64,000 nucleotides of DNA from assembly GCA_963680875.1 (NCBI GenBank), contig OY804579.1, forward strand, positions 77,675,095 through 77,739,094. The letters run 5' to 3'. The number at the start of each line of letters is the position of its first letter. Position 1 is the first letter of the stretch. Of the stretch, positions 34,601-45,399 are shown piece by piece. Under the pieces are notes generated by a model that worked only from the letters and a program-made list of their open reading frames with translations, did not search any database and was not told where the DNA came from. The DNA comes from Bathymodiolus brooksi. Lineage: Eukaryota > Mollusca > Bivalvia > Mytilida > Modiolidae. The translations under genes and the position numbers were made by a program.

Positions 34601-37600
34601 GGTAGGTGGTTTTCTCCGGGAACTCCGGTTCAAACCCCCTCAGTCATATGTGATCTTTTTCCAAGTTTAAATATCCTGTTTCAGTTTTTTGCTTTACTTT
34701 CTCCCAATTACTTTTAAAGTATTTACCTTTCCAATCTTTTGAATTTGAATTTTGGTGTTTTACGCCACTTTCATCAATATTTCAGCTATATCATGGCGAC
34801 CAGTTTTAGTGGTGGAAGAAGCCGGAGTACCCGCAGAGAACCACCAACCATGGGCAAGCAACTGGTAAACTTTATCACTTGCGGAGTGCACCCTTTTTTG
34901 TAATTTACAAAGCCGGGCGCGAACTCACGCCGTCAATCTTTTGACAATGAGTAAACCTGGTGAGGGTTATTCCACAAAAGTGTGTAAATAAAATTCGACA
35001 AAAATACCCCAAATAAAAACCAAATCTGTTATAAGTATTTACAGTTTGAAACTGTTTTTTTTTAACAAAATAGGTTTGTTTAAGGAATTTCATACGAGTG
35101 AACTACAATATTCCAGATTATGTGTATCAAACTAATATGTGTATAACAAAACTACATTATATTGCTTTTTTTTTACCTGACAAGAATCAATACCACCCTC
35201 ACGCTTTCCTGCACAGAGCATGGTAGTCTTGAGGAAGTCAGCTCCATAATCTAGTGTACACTTTGGATCAGGGAAGAAATCGACATTGGCTGTCTGAAGA
35301 ATATTTGCAGCTTCTCCATCTATGAAATTATCATACGAATATATCATAAATATAATTAGACCAAAAAACTACCGATTAGTGAAATATTAACTTTTTAATT
35401 GCCAAGTTAGTTAATACACAATTATGACATGCTATTGTGAGTGAGTGAGTGAGTGAGTGAGTGAGTGATTGTTGTTGTTTAATGCCAACTCAGCAATTTT
35501 TCAGCTATATCATGACGAGAACAAGTTAAGTTTTCAATGAGATGATGATGAGGTCCGCTTTGTACTAGACCAACATGCTTAGTTGGATTTTTATAGTGCT
35601 AGTTCACTGAAACAACAGTCCGCGGATAGACATGTCGCCCCACTCGGACACATTATTCTGATTCCGAGCCGACCAGTCTTAGCTCTTATTTCTTAATGAT
35701 GTGTGCTTAGCGGAGAAGCAACAAATACCAGTTTTTTAGTCTTTGGTTTGACCCGATCGGGACTCCAACCCACGATCTAGCGCATAACCATAGCACGCCG
35801 ATTCGGTTGGCATGCCATGAATTACTCATTTCGAATAGAGAGATCAAAGACCCAAATGTAGAGTAGGAAATTAAACATGGACGATAAATACCCTTTTTCT
35901 ATTAAAATAACTAATACAATCATATGTTAATGTGTATAAGTGTTCCGTCATCCACGGAAGCATATTCAAAAGCAGTGTTCTGTTAACTGTAGACTTTACT
36001 GAATGGGAAATTGGGTAATAGTCTAAGTTTATTACTATCACAGGGTCGACACCTCTAGGGAGCTGTCGTGTTCGTGATTGTATGGTAGTTGGATTTACAA
36101 CTATCAATGCAATCAGTGGATATCACTATTAAAGTCGTGAGTTCGAACCCCGAATTCGAATACAACATTATGTGATAAAGTTTGTCATAGAACGAAGAAT
36201 TAGAATTTATTTATGTTACTTCCTTGTTCTCACATTTCTAATGGTTTAGGTTTTAGGTTTTATGGTGTTGTTTAACGCCACTTTCAACAATATTTCAGCT
36301 ATATCGTGGCGGTCAGCTTGATTGGTGGAGGAAACCGGAGAAAAACACCGCACTGCCGCATGTCACTTACAAATTTTATCGCATAATGTTGTACACCGTG
36401 CTGTGCTGGATTCGAACTCACTACCACACGATCACGTACACGACGGCCCCCTTCTCACATTTCTTACGGTATGGTAATAAAATGAGGCTAACAGAATATA
36501 TATTCATAAAATGATAAAAACAGTAATACAACCTACTTTCAGTGAGAGTTCCCCATCCTGTAATAGTACAATCTTTATTAAACCAGTCTACAGATGGCGT
36601 ATTTGTTAAAGCAATGGGTTGAACACCGGTATTTAATGTCACTGTTCCATCTAGATATAAGATTGCAACGTCGTTGGAGAGTGTGTTAGAGTCGTACCCA
36701 GGGTGCATAATAACCTTCTTCACGGCGTAGACCTTCTCGTAGGCATTTTCATTGTCTTTGTCTATAGTATGTTCACCCACTTTCACCTGGAGAGAACTTG
36801 CTGAATCTCTATAAAGAAATGTATTTTGTGTTTGATGAATACAATACTGTGAAATCATTATTAATCGTGGGGTTCTAATTTTCGCTGATTTCATGATCCA
36901 CTTAAACCACGAAAATAAATATCCAACGAAATACAATTTTCCCTTTGATTGTTGCCTGTAATTTTTCAAGAACCCACGAATCAATGCATTTTGTAGAAAC
37001 CACGATAATTGGTGAGAACGAATCAAAGTACTTTTACAGTATATTGTAATGACAAATATATATATATATAAATACAGAGAAGAGCTCGTAAGTTTATGAT
37101 TTGTATATAATCCATTGTTTGTATATTTGCTTGACAATAAATTATGTTTAAAGTAAGTAAAATAGACAACTGAAAAGTAACAAAGAATCGTATTATCAAC
37201 CTATAGAGAAAACGGTTAGAAAATGTTTCTTTACCTTTTAAATGTCTGCGCGTGCTCAGTTGTTTCTTTATCTTATATATAATTAAATGTCTGGTCTTAT
37301 ACACAACCTTTTGTTTTATACCAAATCCGCAAGTAATAATATCATTTTAACCAGTAACAAAATCAACGATTCGTTATAACTAAAAGTTATTTACCTTTCA
37401 ACACAGTGAGAAGCTGTTATCACAACAATAGTGCCACGACCATCCCTCACAAGTGCTCCACCACAGAAATGGAACCCAGATTTTGATTGCAAAGATATCT
37501 AAAAATCATTTAATAGTTTATCAATCCACAGTCAAATACAAATCCAAGATGGCTAAGTAATATAAAAATGACACAGACATATTGTTATGTACATCAAATA

Positions 37601-40600
37601 TATATTGGTATATAATAATACTGGTTGCTCGGTTATCTGTGAGGATTGTCATTTTACTCTCATGTGGAAAGGACTTGTCCGACAGCCTCATTTCATTAAG
37701 AGGGGATGTTTGGGCCCATAAAACTAGTTTAACCCCACCGGGTTTTCTTTTACTGAAGAGCATGTACTAAGCCAGGAAAGTGGGCGATCATGTATATGTG
37801 TGCTAGGGGTATCGAGTTTGCCTTTTTGCACGATTTTTCCTATTAGATTTTGGAAATGTTCCGACAGTGTGGTATTATTTGGTTTTCATTTTATTATATC
37901 TTTCTGACACCTACTACAGTAAAGTGCATGTGTGTCAGGATTTGTTGCCATTTCTATCTTTATCTTATATATCCATTCTATGGTTAAAGGTCGTGTCTTT
38001 TTATATGGTTTACGCTGAAATATGATATATTATGGATAGCATATCCAATTATTATAGTCCATCCTTTGTGTTAAAACGATGTCATTATCCTATACCATTG
38101 CCAATGTCTTCATGGCGGGTGTCTTATAAGAAACTGGAACTACTCTCCCTGCGCGATCACCTTGATTCATCTCCGGGTGGTTTTTTTAGTGGGGTTTGTG
38201 TTGCTCATCATTTTGATTTACGGTTTTGTTTTGAGTTATTTTTGTTTTGTTTTTATTTGTTTTTATATTTGTTTTGTCTTCGTCGTGTGTCTTGTGTGCC
38301 GCAAGTGTCCCTGGATTGTTCATTCCTGATTGCCGCTTCGATTTTCTCTAACGTTTATTTTATCAACAATAGCATTGCAGTTTTTAATTATGTCTGTATT
38401 ATTCAGCCACTTCAGATATTAACATACGAGTATAAACAAACCATATTAAGGCATACGTCTATGATCTACGTGTATTTTTCATGTCTCTCCTACGCTGTAC
38501 AATAACATTGGATTCAAAGATATGCTATGACGTGACTTGTTCTTGTACAGCTATTGTAATGTGTATCTGAAGGTTAGTGTTTATTGTTATGTTGTTTAAC
38601 GCCACTTTCAACTATATATCAGCTATATCATTGCGATCAGTTTTATTGCTGGAGGAAACCGGAGTACCCGTAGAAAACCACCGACCTGCCGCAAATCACA
38701 GACAAATTTTTATCACATAAAGTTGTATCGAGTACACCTCACCATGAGCTGGATTCGACTTTAGTGATGATAGGCACTGATTACAAATGTACTTGTAAAT
38801 CCAACTACCATACGATAATGACCACGACGACCCTTAATATGTATCTTATCAATATCCCAGACTAAGTGACGTGTACTTGGCATGCGTATCGTGCAATTCA
38901 AACAGTTTTCATCATTTCAATGATTCACATGTATTTTTGTTTGTATTTTACAACCACTGCAGATTTTTGGCTCAAGAGTTTAACTACAAGTCTTAAATAT
39001 TATGTCTGATAAATTTGTAATTGCTTATAAAAAAAATGTTTTTCGTGCATTCTCATAAAATTTAATTTGCTACTTCATAATATAAATGAATTGATATTTA
39101 ATTCAATACAAAAAAGTAAATTAATAAACCTTCGCCTACATTGTTTTGCTGTGAAAATGTTAGTCACATCATTCAATTGTGTCGCTATGGTAATAAAATC
39201 GTACATATTAAGTGTGCACGACGAGTTTCTGGAATAACCGGCAGCAAGTTCGCTCATTGTCAAAAGATTGGAGGAGGAGAATCTTAGTTTATATAATAAT
39301 TACATTACTTAGAGACTGTAACTTTCAATAATAAATATATCTAATAACCCATATCAGTGTTGATAACAAAATATTTATAAGAATTCTTCTGAACTCCGAC
39401 ATTTCGGTGACAACTGTCACAAAAAAAAGTTTCAAGATACCAAAGTAGTAATCAGAAGACGTAAATATAAGATACCAAAGTAGTAATCAGAAGACGTAAA
39501 TCTAAGATATCAAAGTAGTAATCAGAAGACGTAAATATAAGATACCAAAGTAGTAATCAGAAGACGTAAATCTAAGATACCAAAGTAGTAATCAGAAGAC
39601 GTAAATATAAGAAACCAAAGTAGTAATCAGAAGACGTAGATCTAAGATACCAAAGTAGTAATCAGAAGACGTAAATCTAAGATACCAAAGTAGTAATCAT
39701 AAGACGTAAATATAAGATACCAAAGTAGTAATCAGAAGACGTAAATATAAGATACCAAAGTAGTAATCAGAAGACGTAAATATAAGATACCAAAGTAGTA
39801 ATCAGAAGACGTAAATCTAAGATACCAAAGTAGTAATCAGAAGACGTAAATCTAAGATACCAAAGTAGTAATCAGAAGACGTAGATCTAAGATACCAAAG
39901 TAGTAATCAGAAGACGTAAATATAAGATACCAAAGTAGTAATCAGAAGACGTAAATCTAAGATACCAAAGTAGTAATCAGAAGACGTAAATCTAAGATAC
40001 CAAAGTAGTAATCAGAAGACGTAGATCTAAGATACCAAAGTAGTAATCAGAAGACGTAAATCTAAGATACCAAAGTAGTAATCAGATGACGTAAATTTAA
40101 GATACCAAAGTAGTAATCAGAAGACGTAAATCAAAGATATCAAAATAGTAATCAGAAGACGTAAATCTAAGATACCAAAGTAGTAATCAGAAGACGTAAT
40201 TATAAGATACCAAAGTAGTAATCAGAAGACGTAAATATAAGATACCAAAGTAGTAATCAGAAGACGTAAATATAAGATACCAAAATAGTAATCAAAAGAC
40301 GTAAATCTAAGATACCAAAGTAGTAATCAGAAGACGTAAATCTAAGATACCAAAGTAGTAATCAGAAGACGTAAATCTAAGATACCAAAGTAGTAATAAG
40401 AAGACGTAAATCTAAGATATCAAAGTAGTAATCAGAAGACATAAATCTAAGATACCAACGTAGTAATCAGAAGACGTAAATCTAAGATACCAAAGTAGTA
40501 ATCAGAAGACGTAAACCTAAGATACCAAAGTAGTAATCAGAAGACGTAAATCTAAGATATCAAAGTAGTAATCAGAAGCCGTAAATCTAAGATACCAAAG

Positions 40601-43600
40601 TAGTAATCAGAAGACGTAAATCTAAGATACCAAAGTAGTAATCAGAAGACGTAAATCTAAGATACCAAAGTAGTAATCAGAAGACGTAAATCTAAGATAC
40701 CAAAGTAGTAATCAGAAGCCGTAAATCTAAGATACCAAAGTAGTAATCAGAAGCCGTAAATCTAAGATATAAAGTGGTAATCAGAAGACGTAAATCTAAG
40801 ATACCAAAGTAGTAATCAGAAGACGTAGATCTAAGATACCAACGGAGTAATCAGAAGACGTAAATCTAAGATACCAAAGTAGTAATCAGAAGACGTAAAT
40901 ATAAGATACCAAAGTAGTAATCAGAAGAGGTAAATCTAAGATACCAAAGTAGTAATCAGAAGACGTAAATCTAAGATACCAAAGTAGTAATCAGAAGACG
41001 TAAATCTAAGATACCAAAGTAGTAATCAGAAGCCGTAAATCTAAGATACCAAAGTAGTAATCAGAAGCCGTAAATCTAAGATACCAAAGTAGAAATCAGA
41101 AGACGTAAATCTAAGATACCAAAGTAGTAATCAGAAGACGTAAATCTAAGATACCAAAGTAGTAATCAGAAGACGTAAATTTAAGATACCAAAGTAGTAA
41201 TCAGAAGACGTAAATCTAAGATATCAAAGTAGTAATCAGAAGACGTAAATCAAAGAAGAACATACAATACAATGGTCAAAAGAAAATGGACAAGCAATGC
41301 TGTACAAAACATTACACAGAAAACTAAAGATCGATCAACACGAACCTCACTAAAAACCGGGGGTGAACTCGGGTGCTCCGGAAAGGTATTGCGTACCTGT
41401 TCCACATGTGGCACCCGTCTGTTACTCTTGTTACAAACCCGGTGATAAGTCATGAATGAGGAAAGGACCAGGTTGTGATTACGACAATTAGTACTGTAAC
41501 TTGCAGTCGTAGGATTTGTTTAAATTGCCGTTTCCATATACATGTACATATGAACATGCTTAATTCTATCATATTTAAATATGATTCTTTACATGAGTAA
41601 CACGACAACTGTCGCCAGTGGAGCAGGAACTAATTGCCTTTTTGAAAAATCTGGATTCACCTCCCGTTTTTAGATGAGTTCGTGTTGGTCAACATTTAGT
41701 TTTATGCGTAGAATTCAGTGTAATTTTTCTTTTTTATTTCGTTTTTTCTATTGGCTATTGATTTGAATGTCCTTATTCGATGTTTCAGTTTTTGATTATT
41801 CTTTTGGTATCTTAAAACTTAAAAAAAAAAAACTGTTTGCAAAGGTTTTGTAAATTTTCCTTTAAAATGCCTGAATAATGAACCAATTCTAAGCATACAG
41901 TATACACACCTGGTATGGGTAAGCATTCATTACTGCATCAGTACCGCCGACAATATGCACTGGTCCATTAGGGTCTGCACTAGCTATAATGAGAAAATAA
42001 GATATTATATTTATGTCTGTGCCTCCAAAATAATGTAATACCCAGAATCTGTATTAGTGAGTTTGTGATTGTTGCTTAAAGCTACGTGAACAATGTTTGT
42101 GCAGCTACATCACGAGGAGAACAAGTTACGGCTTGATGAAATGATCATGTTTATTTTGTACTTGACCAATGCGCTTAGGTTTGATTTTTTAGATTGCTAA
42201 CTCACCGAAACAACAATCAACAGGTAGACATGTCACTTCACTCGAAGTGTTATGCTAATTCCGAGCAAGTAATTTTTTGATTTTACGTCTCAATGATGCA
42301 TGCTGAGCAGAGAAGATGTAACTTCTAATTCTAATTGCTTGGTCTATTGTTTGGTCTGAACGGGAATTGAACCCACGATCTACAGCACTCGATGCGAGCA
42401 CGCTAACATAACGCCATCGAGACATGTAAGAGTATGGACTACATTTTATATCAACAATATATAATACGACCTAATTACTCATACCAATTATGAAATGAAA
42501 TTTTAAACAGTGATGGTCATCAATTCCATCAATATCGACTGAACTAACAATCAACTCTCACCTTAAACCATTGATCATTAAAAAGAACACGTCTTTGTAT
42601 ACTTATACTTATTTATTTATACCAAGTCTTTCTTTGTATATGTAAAGCACAAACAATTAAAACAAAGCAACACCGTAAGCAGTCATAATTTCATTTCTGT
42701 TTTAATTAAACATTAGAGAATACCGAAGGGGAAATCAACAATGAACAATCCAGAGAAACTGGCAACATTGGGTACACAAGACACAAAACAAAGACAAAAC
42801 AAAACAAAAAACACATGAATATGTGTTAGACACCACTCCACTCGAACAAACACAAAAAAGTATAAATTCATATAAAGATTTGACAAATAGTTGAACATTT
42901 TATGAAACATTTAGCTAATCATTAAAGCACTATACATAAAACATGTGTTTCAAAATATAACACTTTGAAACACAAAAGAGTTCATATTACTAAGAAGTAA
43001 TTTCTGCTGGGTTCATCTCACAAAATGGTAGCGAATGCCTTTGCAAAATCTGCAAGAGCGCAATGCAATATTTTTGTATTATTTTTCATAATATGGAAAA
43101 GAGTGCCGAGAATAAATAAATTATTCTGAGTCAAATATCACTTCCGAAACACACTGGTTTTAACAAGAAATTCCTCACAGTCTTTAACTTAAACTTAAAG
43201 TGAACATTTTGCCTCAACATTTTAAAACAGTGAGCGGTCTAAAATTTTTAGGATCAGTTTTGTATCCTATGCTTTCATAAATGAGGTTCGTGTCTCCAAT
43301 TACACCAGTTATCTGGGGTTTAAAAAACATTTTGAACAAGGTTAAACATTTTTTTTATGGTGATTTAATGTATTAATTGATCACCAAATCGTCCCCTAAT
43401 TTCTATTTTTTCAAACATTTCAGTCCGTTAATTTCTATTTGTCAGACATATCAGTTTCAGTCCCCTATTTTCTACTTTTCAGACATTTCGGTCGCCTAAT
43501 TTCTATCTTTCAGACATTTCAGTCGCCTAATTTCTATTTTTCAGACATTTCAGTCGCCTAATCTCTAATTTTCAGAAAATTTAGTCGCCTAATTTCTATT

Positions 43601-45304
43601 TTTCAGACATTTCAGCCCCCTAATTTCTATTTTCCAGACATTTCAGTCGCCTAATTTCTATTTTTCAGACATTTCAGTCGCCTAATTTCTATTTTTCAGA
43701 CATTTCAGTCGCCTAATCTCTTTTCAGACAATTTAGTTGCCTAATTTCTATTTTTCAGACATTTCAGTCGCCTAATTTCTATTTTGCAGACATATCAGTC
43801 GCCTAATTTCTATTTTTCAGACATTTCAGTCGCCTAATTTCTAATTTTCAGACATTTCAGTATCTTTTGTATAATACACGTATTCTTATTCAGACGATTA
43901 TCATCAAGCAATATTCTCACTTTCATTGACTTCAGATTCTACGTGTAGATTTTTCAAAACGACATATAAACTTTTAAACTCCATCTTGAAATCGTCCGAA
44001 TTTAAATAATTTCTAATCTAATATACAGGGCTAAATAAGAGACAAGACTTGGATCAGGCTTGTTTGCTCGCATCAATTCCTCATTTTTTTATTTTCATTT
44101 TTTTTTGGCGAAACACCTTTATTATCTAAGCACAAACAAAAACATCAATATACATGCAATACAATTGTACATAAAAAAATATGCCCTGTAATACACTAAG
44201 CAGAACGTACCAACACTAAGTTACTGAGAGCGTCTCGACAATAGTTATACGTCAATCAGCTTTTTATAGCTCGGCGACAACCCGCCCGTATCACCAAGAA
44301 AAACACTTTCCCGTGCATTATTAATTTGCCAATCAAACAGATCCTAAAGACTTCTTAACAAACCGGTTTTATTCTAAATAAAAACATTGGAACTAAACAG
44401 GGAAATCCCATATAACCGAAATAAAAATACATGTAATCAAAATGCCCGAGTCCTCTTTTTCATTCTTACTTTTCAGTAATTTCCAATAATCCTGTGTGTT
44501 GTAAGACCTTGTTAAAAGTTGTTTCTTTTCTTTCTTTTGTTATCTTTCTTCTACAAGTGTTTAATGCTCTGTTGTTTTTTTAAGATTTTTTTCAAAACTT
44601 GCTTTAAACAATTGATCAATATATACAAGGTACGATACAAGTATTTTAAATCAAAATATTTTCAGAACTAACGAATAGGTGAACTTTTAAAATATATTAT
44701 CGTAATACAAAATACAACTAACGAACCGACCGCAAATAATTACAAATCAGACAGATCATAGGTGAACATTTGGGATAATTAAAAGACCTTGAAAATATCT
44801 CGATATCAACGAGAATCGAAAATACGTTTGTTGATGTATTAATTTATCGTTTTATTTTTGTTAATTGATGTCTTATTTGGCGTTCTAAAAATAAAAAAAC
44901 GTAAATATATCAAATAAAACCACTTTTGTAGATGGAAATGTATTATGTTTAAATAAGCAATTGATCAATATATAAAAGGTACGATACAAGTATTTCAAAT
45001 ATGGCATAATTTATTTTTTAGAACTAACGAATAAGGGAAATATATTATCGCAATACAAAATACAACTAACGAACCGACCGTAAATAGTTACAAATCAGAC
45101 AGACCATAAGTGAACATTGGGGTATCGTTGATTATTTTCAAGAATCTACAGTATTCTCCATATTGGAAGTATTGGAAATTACAGTATTTTTATCAATTCT
45201 ATAAAGAAGAATAAAATGTAAAACATTTAAAAAAAACCAAAAACAAAACAAACAAACTTACCCTTTGCAATGACCAGAAGCAGAGAACATATTAGGAAGT
45301 TCAT
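31595..45304 (-). CDS. Trypsin-like S1A serine protease, secreted zymogen, 7 exons (protease 1)
   Basis: Exons, in transcript order, are 45304-45262, 41983-41910, 37498-37395, 36808-36537, 35319-35177, 33911-33851 and 31698-31595: 801 nt, 266 residues plus TAA. Introns follow GT-AG with phases 1, 0, 2, 1, 0, 1. Residues 1-15 form a hydrophobic signal peptide. A very short propeptide leads to IVGG at residue 25. The triad is His70 (TASHC), Asp120 (NDVAIL) and Ser215 (GDSGGP). Asp209 sits at the base of the S1 pocket (DSCQGDSGG), with Gly238 and Gly248, so cleavage after Arg/Lys is expected. Cysteines fit four canonical disulfides (51-71, 154-221, 185-200, 211-241). The length is normal for a pancreatic-type trypsin. 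The residue before IVGG is His24, not Arg or Lys, so zymogen activation may be unusual. Probable role: extracellular digestion or defence. Transcript evidence is not available here. Confidence 0.93.
31812..32055 (-). mobile_element. SINE-A, reverse, in intron 6 of protease 1
   Basis: It reads TTTAACGCCCCTTTCAAC to CGATCACGATCACGACGGC. It lies between two diverged copies of an 80-bp segment (TTAAATGGTAGCTCCT, about 31725-31795 and 32062-32140). Confidence 0.85.
32150..32790. repeat. Unexpanded relative of the 62-bp satellite element
   Basis: At 32686-32788 TTTCTGTTAAC, AAACCTGAGT, one complete 62-bp unit and GGTTCCACTGTA occur in the same order as at both edges of the 1.7-7.66 kb array, but with one unit instead of about 96. 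Upstream, diverged phrases (CCTGTGACTTCCGACA near 32159, CCTGTTACTTCCGACA near 32225, CCTGTCTTATCCGAC near 32288) suggest older subrepeats. Read on the minus strand, the end is TA followed by CAGTGGAACCTGTCTAATCC, which resembles a Tc1/pogo-type transposon terminus. Confidence 0.8.
32836..33055 (+). repeat. Family D element with an internal 59-bp duplication
   Basis: TTTTTTGCCTGTCCCAG, CCAAGACTAGATTTCTAACT and TGTCCTGGTC occur twice in tandem, then TTGACCATCACTGTTTAAAC as in other family D copies. Confidence 0.65.
33070..33345 (+). repeat. Family C dispersed element in intron 6
   Basis: It carries GGGAGCAATCAATAATGGAC, ATTGGGCATACAAGATGC, GATGAACCCAGTTGTTCGGA and CTTATTAGACACCCGCC. The third block corresponds to the segment amplified at 59.5 kb. 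Confidence 0.6.
33851..33911 (-). CDS. Protease 1 exon 6 (catalytic serine)
   Basis: Acceptor TGTTTTAG, donor GTACGT. It encodes [20 protein letters not shown], with Ser215 as nucleophile and Cys221 paired with Cys154. The exon begins exactly at GDSGG in phase 0, as in many S1A genes. Confidence 0.95.
34445..34628 (+). mobile_element. SINE-A, 3-prime truncated (intron 5)
   Basis: GGGGCCGTCGTTGTCGTGAT to TTTTCTCCGGGAACTCCGG; the body stops before the usual tail. Confidence 0.8.
34746..34935 (-). mobile_element. SINE-A, reverse, diverged (intron 5)
   Basis: TTTTACGCCACTTTCATC, AGTACCCGCAGAGAACCACC and GCGAACTCACGCCG mark it. With the forward copy 120 bp away it forms an inverted SINE pair within one intron. 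Confidence 0.75.
35177..35319 (-). CDS. Protease 1 exon 5
   Basis: Acceptor AATTTCATAG, donor GTAAAA. It encodes residues 165-212, including the Cys185-Cys200 pair, the [11 protein letters not shown] loop and Asp209-Ser-Cys-Gln at the specificity pocket. It ends in phase 0 right before GDSGG. Confidence 0.95.
35438..35812 (-). mobile_element. SINE-B, reverse, near full length (intron 4)
   Basis: (GTGA)n tail, TTTAATGCCAACTCAGC, AACAACAGTCCGCGGATAG and the inverse head CCCGATCGGGACTCCAACCC. Confidence 0.85.
36057..36187 (+). mobile_element. SINE-A head fragment (intron 4)
   Basis: GGGAGCTGTCGTGTTCGTGA to AACATTATGTGATAAAG; an internal deletion removed part of the region after the B-box-like GAGTTCGAACCCCG. 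Confidence 0.75.
36256..36452 (-). mobile_element. SINE-A, reverse, 85 bp from a donor site (intron 4)
   Basis: TTTAACGCCACTTTCAAC to CACGTACACGACGGCC. Some middle segments are missing. It lies about 85 bp from the donor of exon 4. Confidence 0.8.
36537..36808 (-). CDS. Protease 1 exon 4 (catalytic aspartate)
   Basis: Acceptor TTCTTTATAG, donor GTAGGT in phase 1 (the alternative GT four bases on breaks the frame with exon 5). It encodes residues 74-165 with the QVKVGEH strand, Asp120 in NDVAIL, and CTITGWGTL containing Cys154. Confidence 0.94.
37395..37498 (-). CDS. Protease 1 exon 3 (catalytic histidine)
   Basis: Acceptor TGATTTTTAG, donor GTAAAT, phase 0 to phase 2. It encodes FHFCGGALV and TASHC with His70. 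TASHC replaces the commoner TAAHC. Confidence 0.94.
37630..37905 (+). repeat. Family G dispersed element, unexpanded copy
   Basis: ACTCTCATGTGGAA, CTCATTTCATTAAGAGGGG, CATGTATATGTGTGCTAGGG and GTATCGAG lead to one unit (TTTTGGAAATGTTCCGACAG), then GTGTGGTATT and TTTTCATTTTAT. At 25.3-28.1 kb the corresponding unit is repeated about 91 times. Confidence 0.8.
38096..38362 (-). repeat. Family C dispersed element, reverse (intron 2 of protease 1)
   Basis: GGCGGGTGTCTTATAAGAAA, TTTTTTTAGTGGGGTTTGTG, TTGCTCATC, CTTCGTCGTGTGTCTTGTG and TTTTCTCTAACGTTTAT are present in family order. Confidence 0.65.
38585..38834 (-). mobile_element. SINE-A, reverse, near full length (intron 2)
   Basis: TTTAACGCCACTTTCAAC, CCGGAGTACCCGTAGAAAAC and CGATAATGACCACGACGACC. 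Part of the B-box region is deleted. Confidence 0.8.
39430..41258. repeat. 35-bp minisatellite, about 52 units, inside a family C element
   Basis: The unit is GATACCAAAG TAGTAATCAG AAGACGTAAA TCTAA. The main variants are TATAA for TCTAA, GTAGATC, and AAGCCG for AAGACG. The unit corresponds to the single GATACCAAAGGGGTAATCAG AATCCGTAAA of family C at 48.88 kb. On the right the sequence continues directly into family C (ACAGAAAACTAAAGATCG, ACTAAAAACCGGGGGTGAAC). It lies in intron 2 of protease 1. Confidence 0.97.
41259..41450 (+). repeat. Family C, portion to the right of the 35-bp array
   Basis: CAAAAGAAAATGGACAAGCA, AACATTACACAGAAAACTAA, ACCGGGGGTGAACTCGGGTG and CTCCGGAAAGG are intact and unrepeated. 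Confidence 0.75.
41625..41815 (-). repeat. Family C, reverse fragment
   Basis: GGAGCAGGAACTAATTGCC, TCACCTCCCGTTTTTAGATG and GTTCGTGTTGGTCAAC match the inverse of the core. Confidence 0.5.
41910..41983 (-). CDS. Protease 1 exon 2 (activation site)
   Basis: Acceptor CTCATTATAG, donor GTGTGT. It encodes [10 protein letters not shown] then [15 protein letters not shown]. The P1 position before IVGG is His. Confidence 0.93.
42057..42428 (-). mobile_element. SINE-B, reverse, diverged (intron 1)
   Basis: GTGATTGTTGCTTAAAGC, CGAAACAACAATCAACAGG and AATTGAACCCACGATCTAC mark the family in reverse. Confidence 0.75.
43385..43862. repeat. 31-bp minisatellite, about 15 units (intron 1 of protease 1)
   Basis: The unit is TCAGTCGCCT AATTTCTATT TTTCAGACAT T. 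On the plus strand each unit looks like a branch point (CTAAT), pyrimidine tract and CAG acceptor, but the host gene is on the minus strand. Confidence 0.95.
44608..45125. repeat. Pair of direct repeats of about 170 bp (intron 1)
   Basis: ATTGATCAATATATACAAGG, CAAAATACAACTAACGAACC and AAATCAGACAGATCATAGG at 44608-44780 recur at 44962-45125 with small indels, separated by about 180 bp. Confidence 0.8.
45262..45304 (-). CDS. Protease 1 exon 1 (signal peptide)
   Basis: It encodes [14 protein letters not shown] plus one base before donor GTAAGT. The ATG context is AATATCCAAGATGA. This start is preferred because it gives a typical signal peptide and a phase 1 junction to the exon with IVGG. Confidence 0.9.
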
Positions 45305-45381
45305 CTTGGATATTTTTGAACTTTTACTCAGTTCAATTAGGTTGGTTATTTGGTTTGAACGTTTTAATTAGATTGTTATGG

Positions 45382-45389
45382 TTTATATA
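45382..45389 (-). promoter_or_regulatory. TATA box of protease 1
   Basis: The minus-strand TATATAAA lies 78 bp upstream of the ATG. A start site about 30 bp downstream would leave a leader of roughly 45-50 nt. Confidence 0.7.
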
Positions 45390-45399
45390 CTTTGATATA

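Noticed and set aside
38032..38505. 157-codon plus-strand frame
   Set aside because: It overlaps a reverse family C dispersed element whose other copies are broken in different places.
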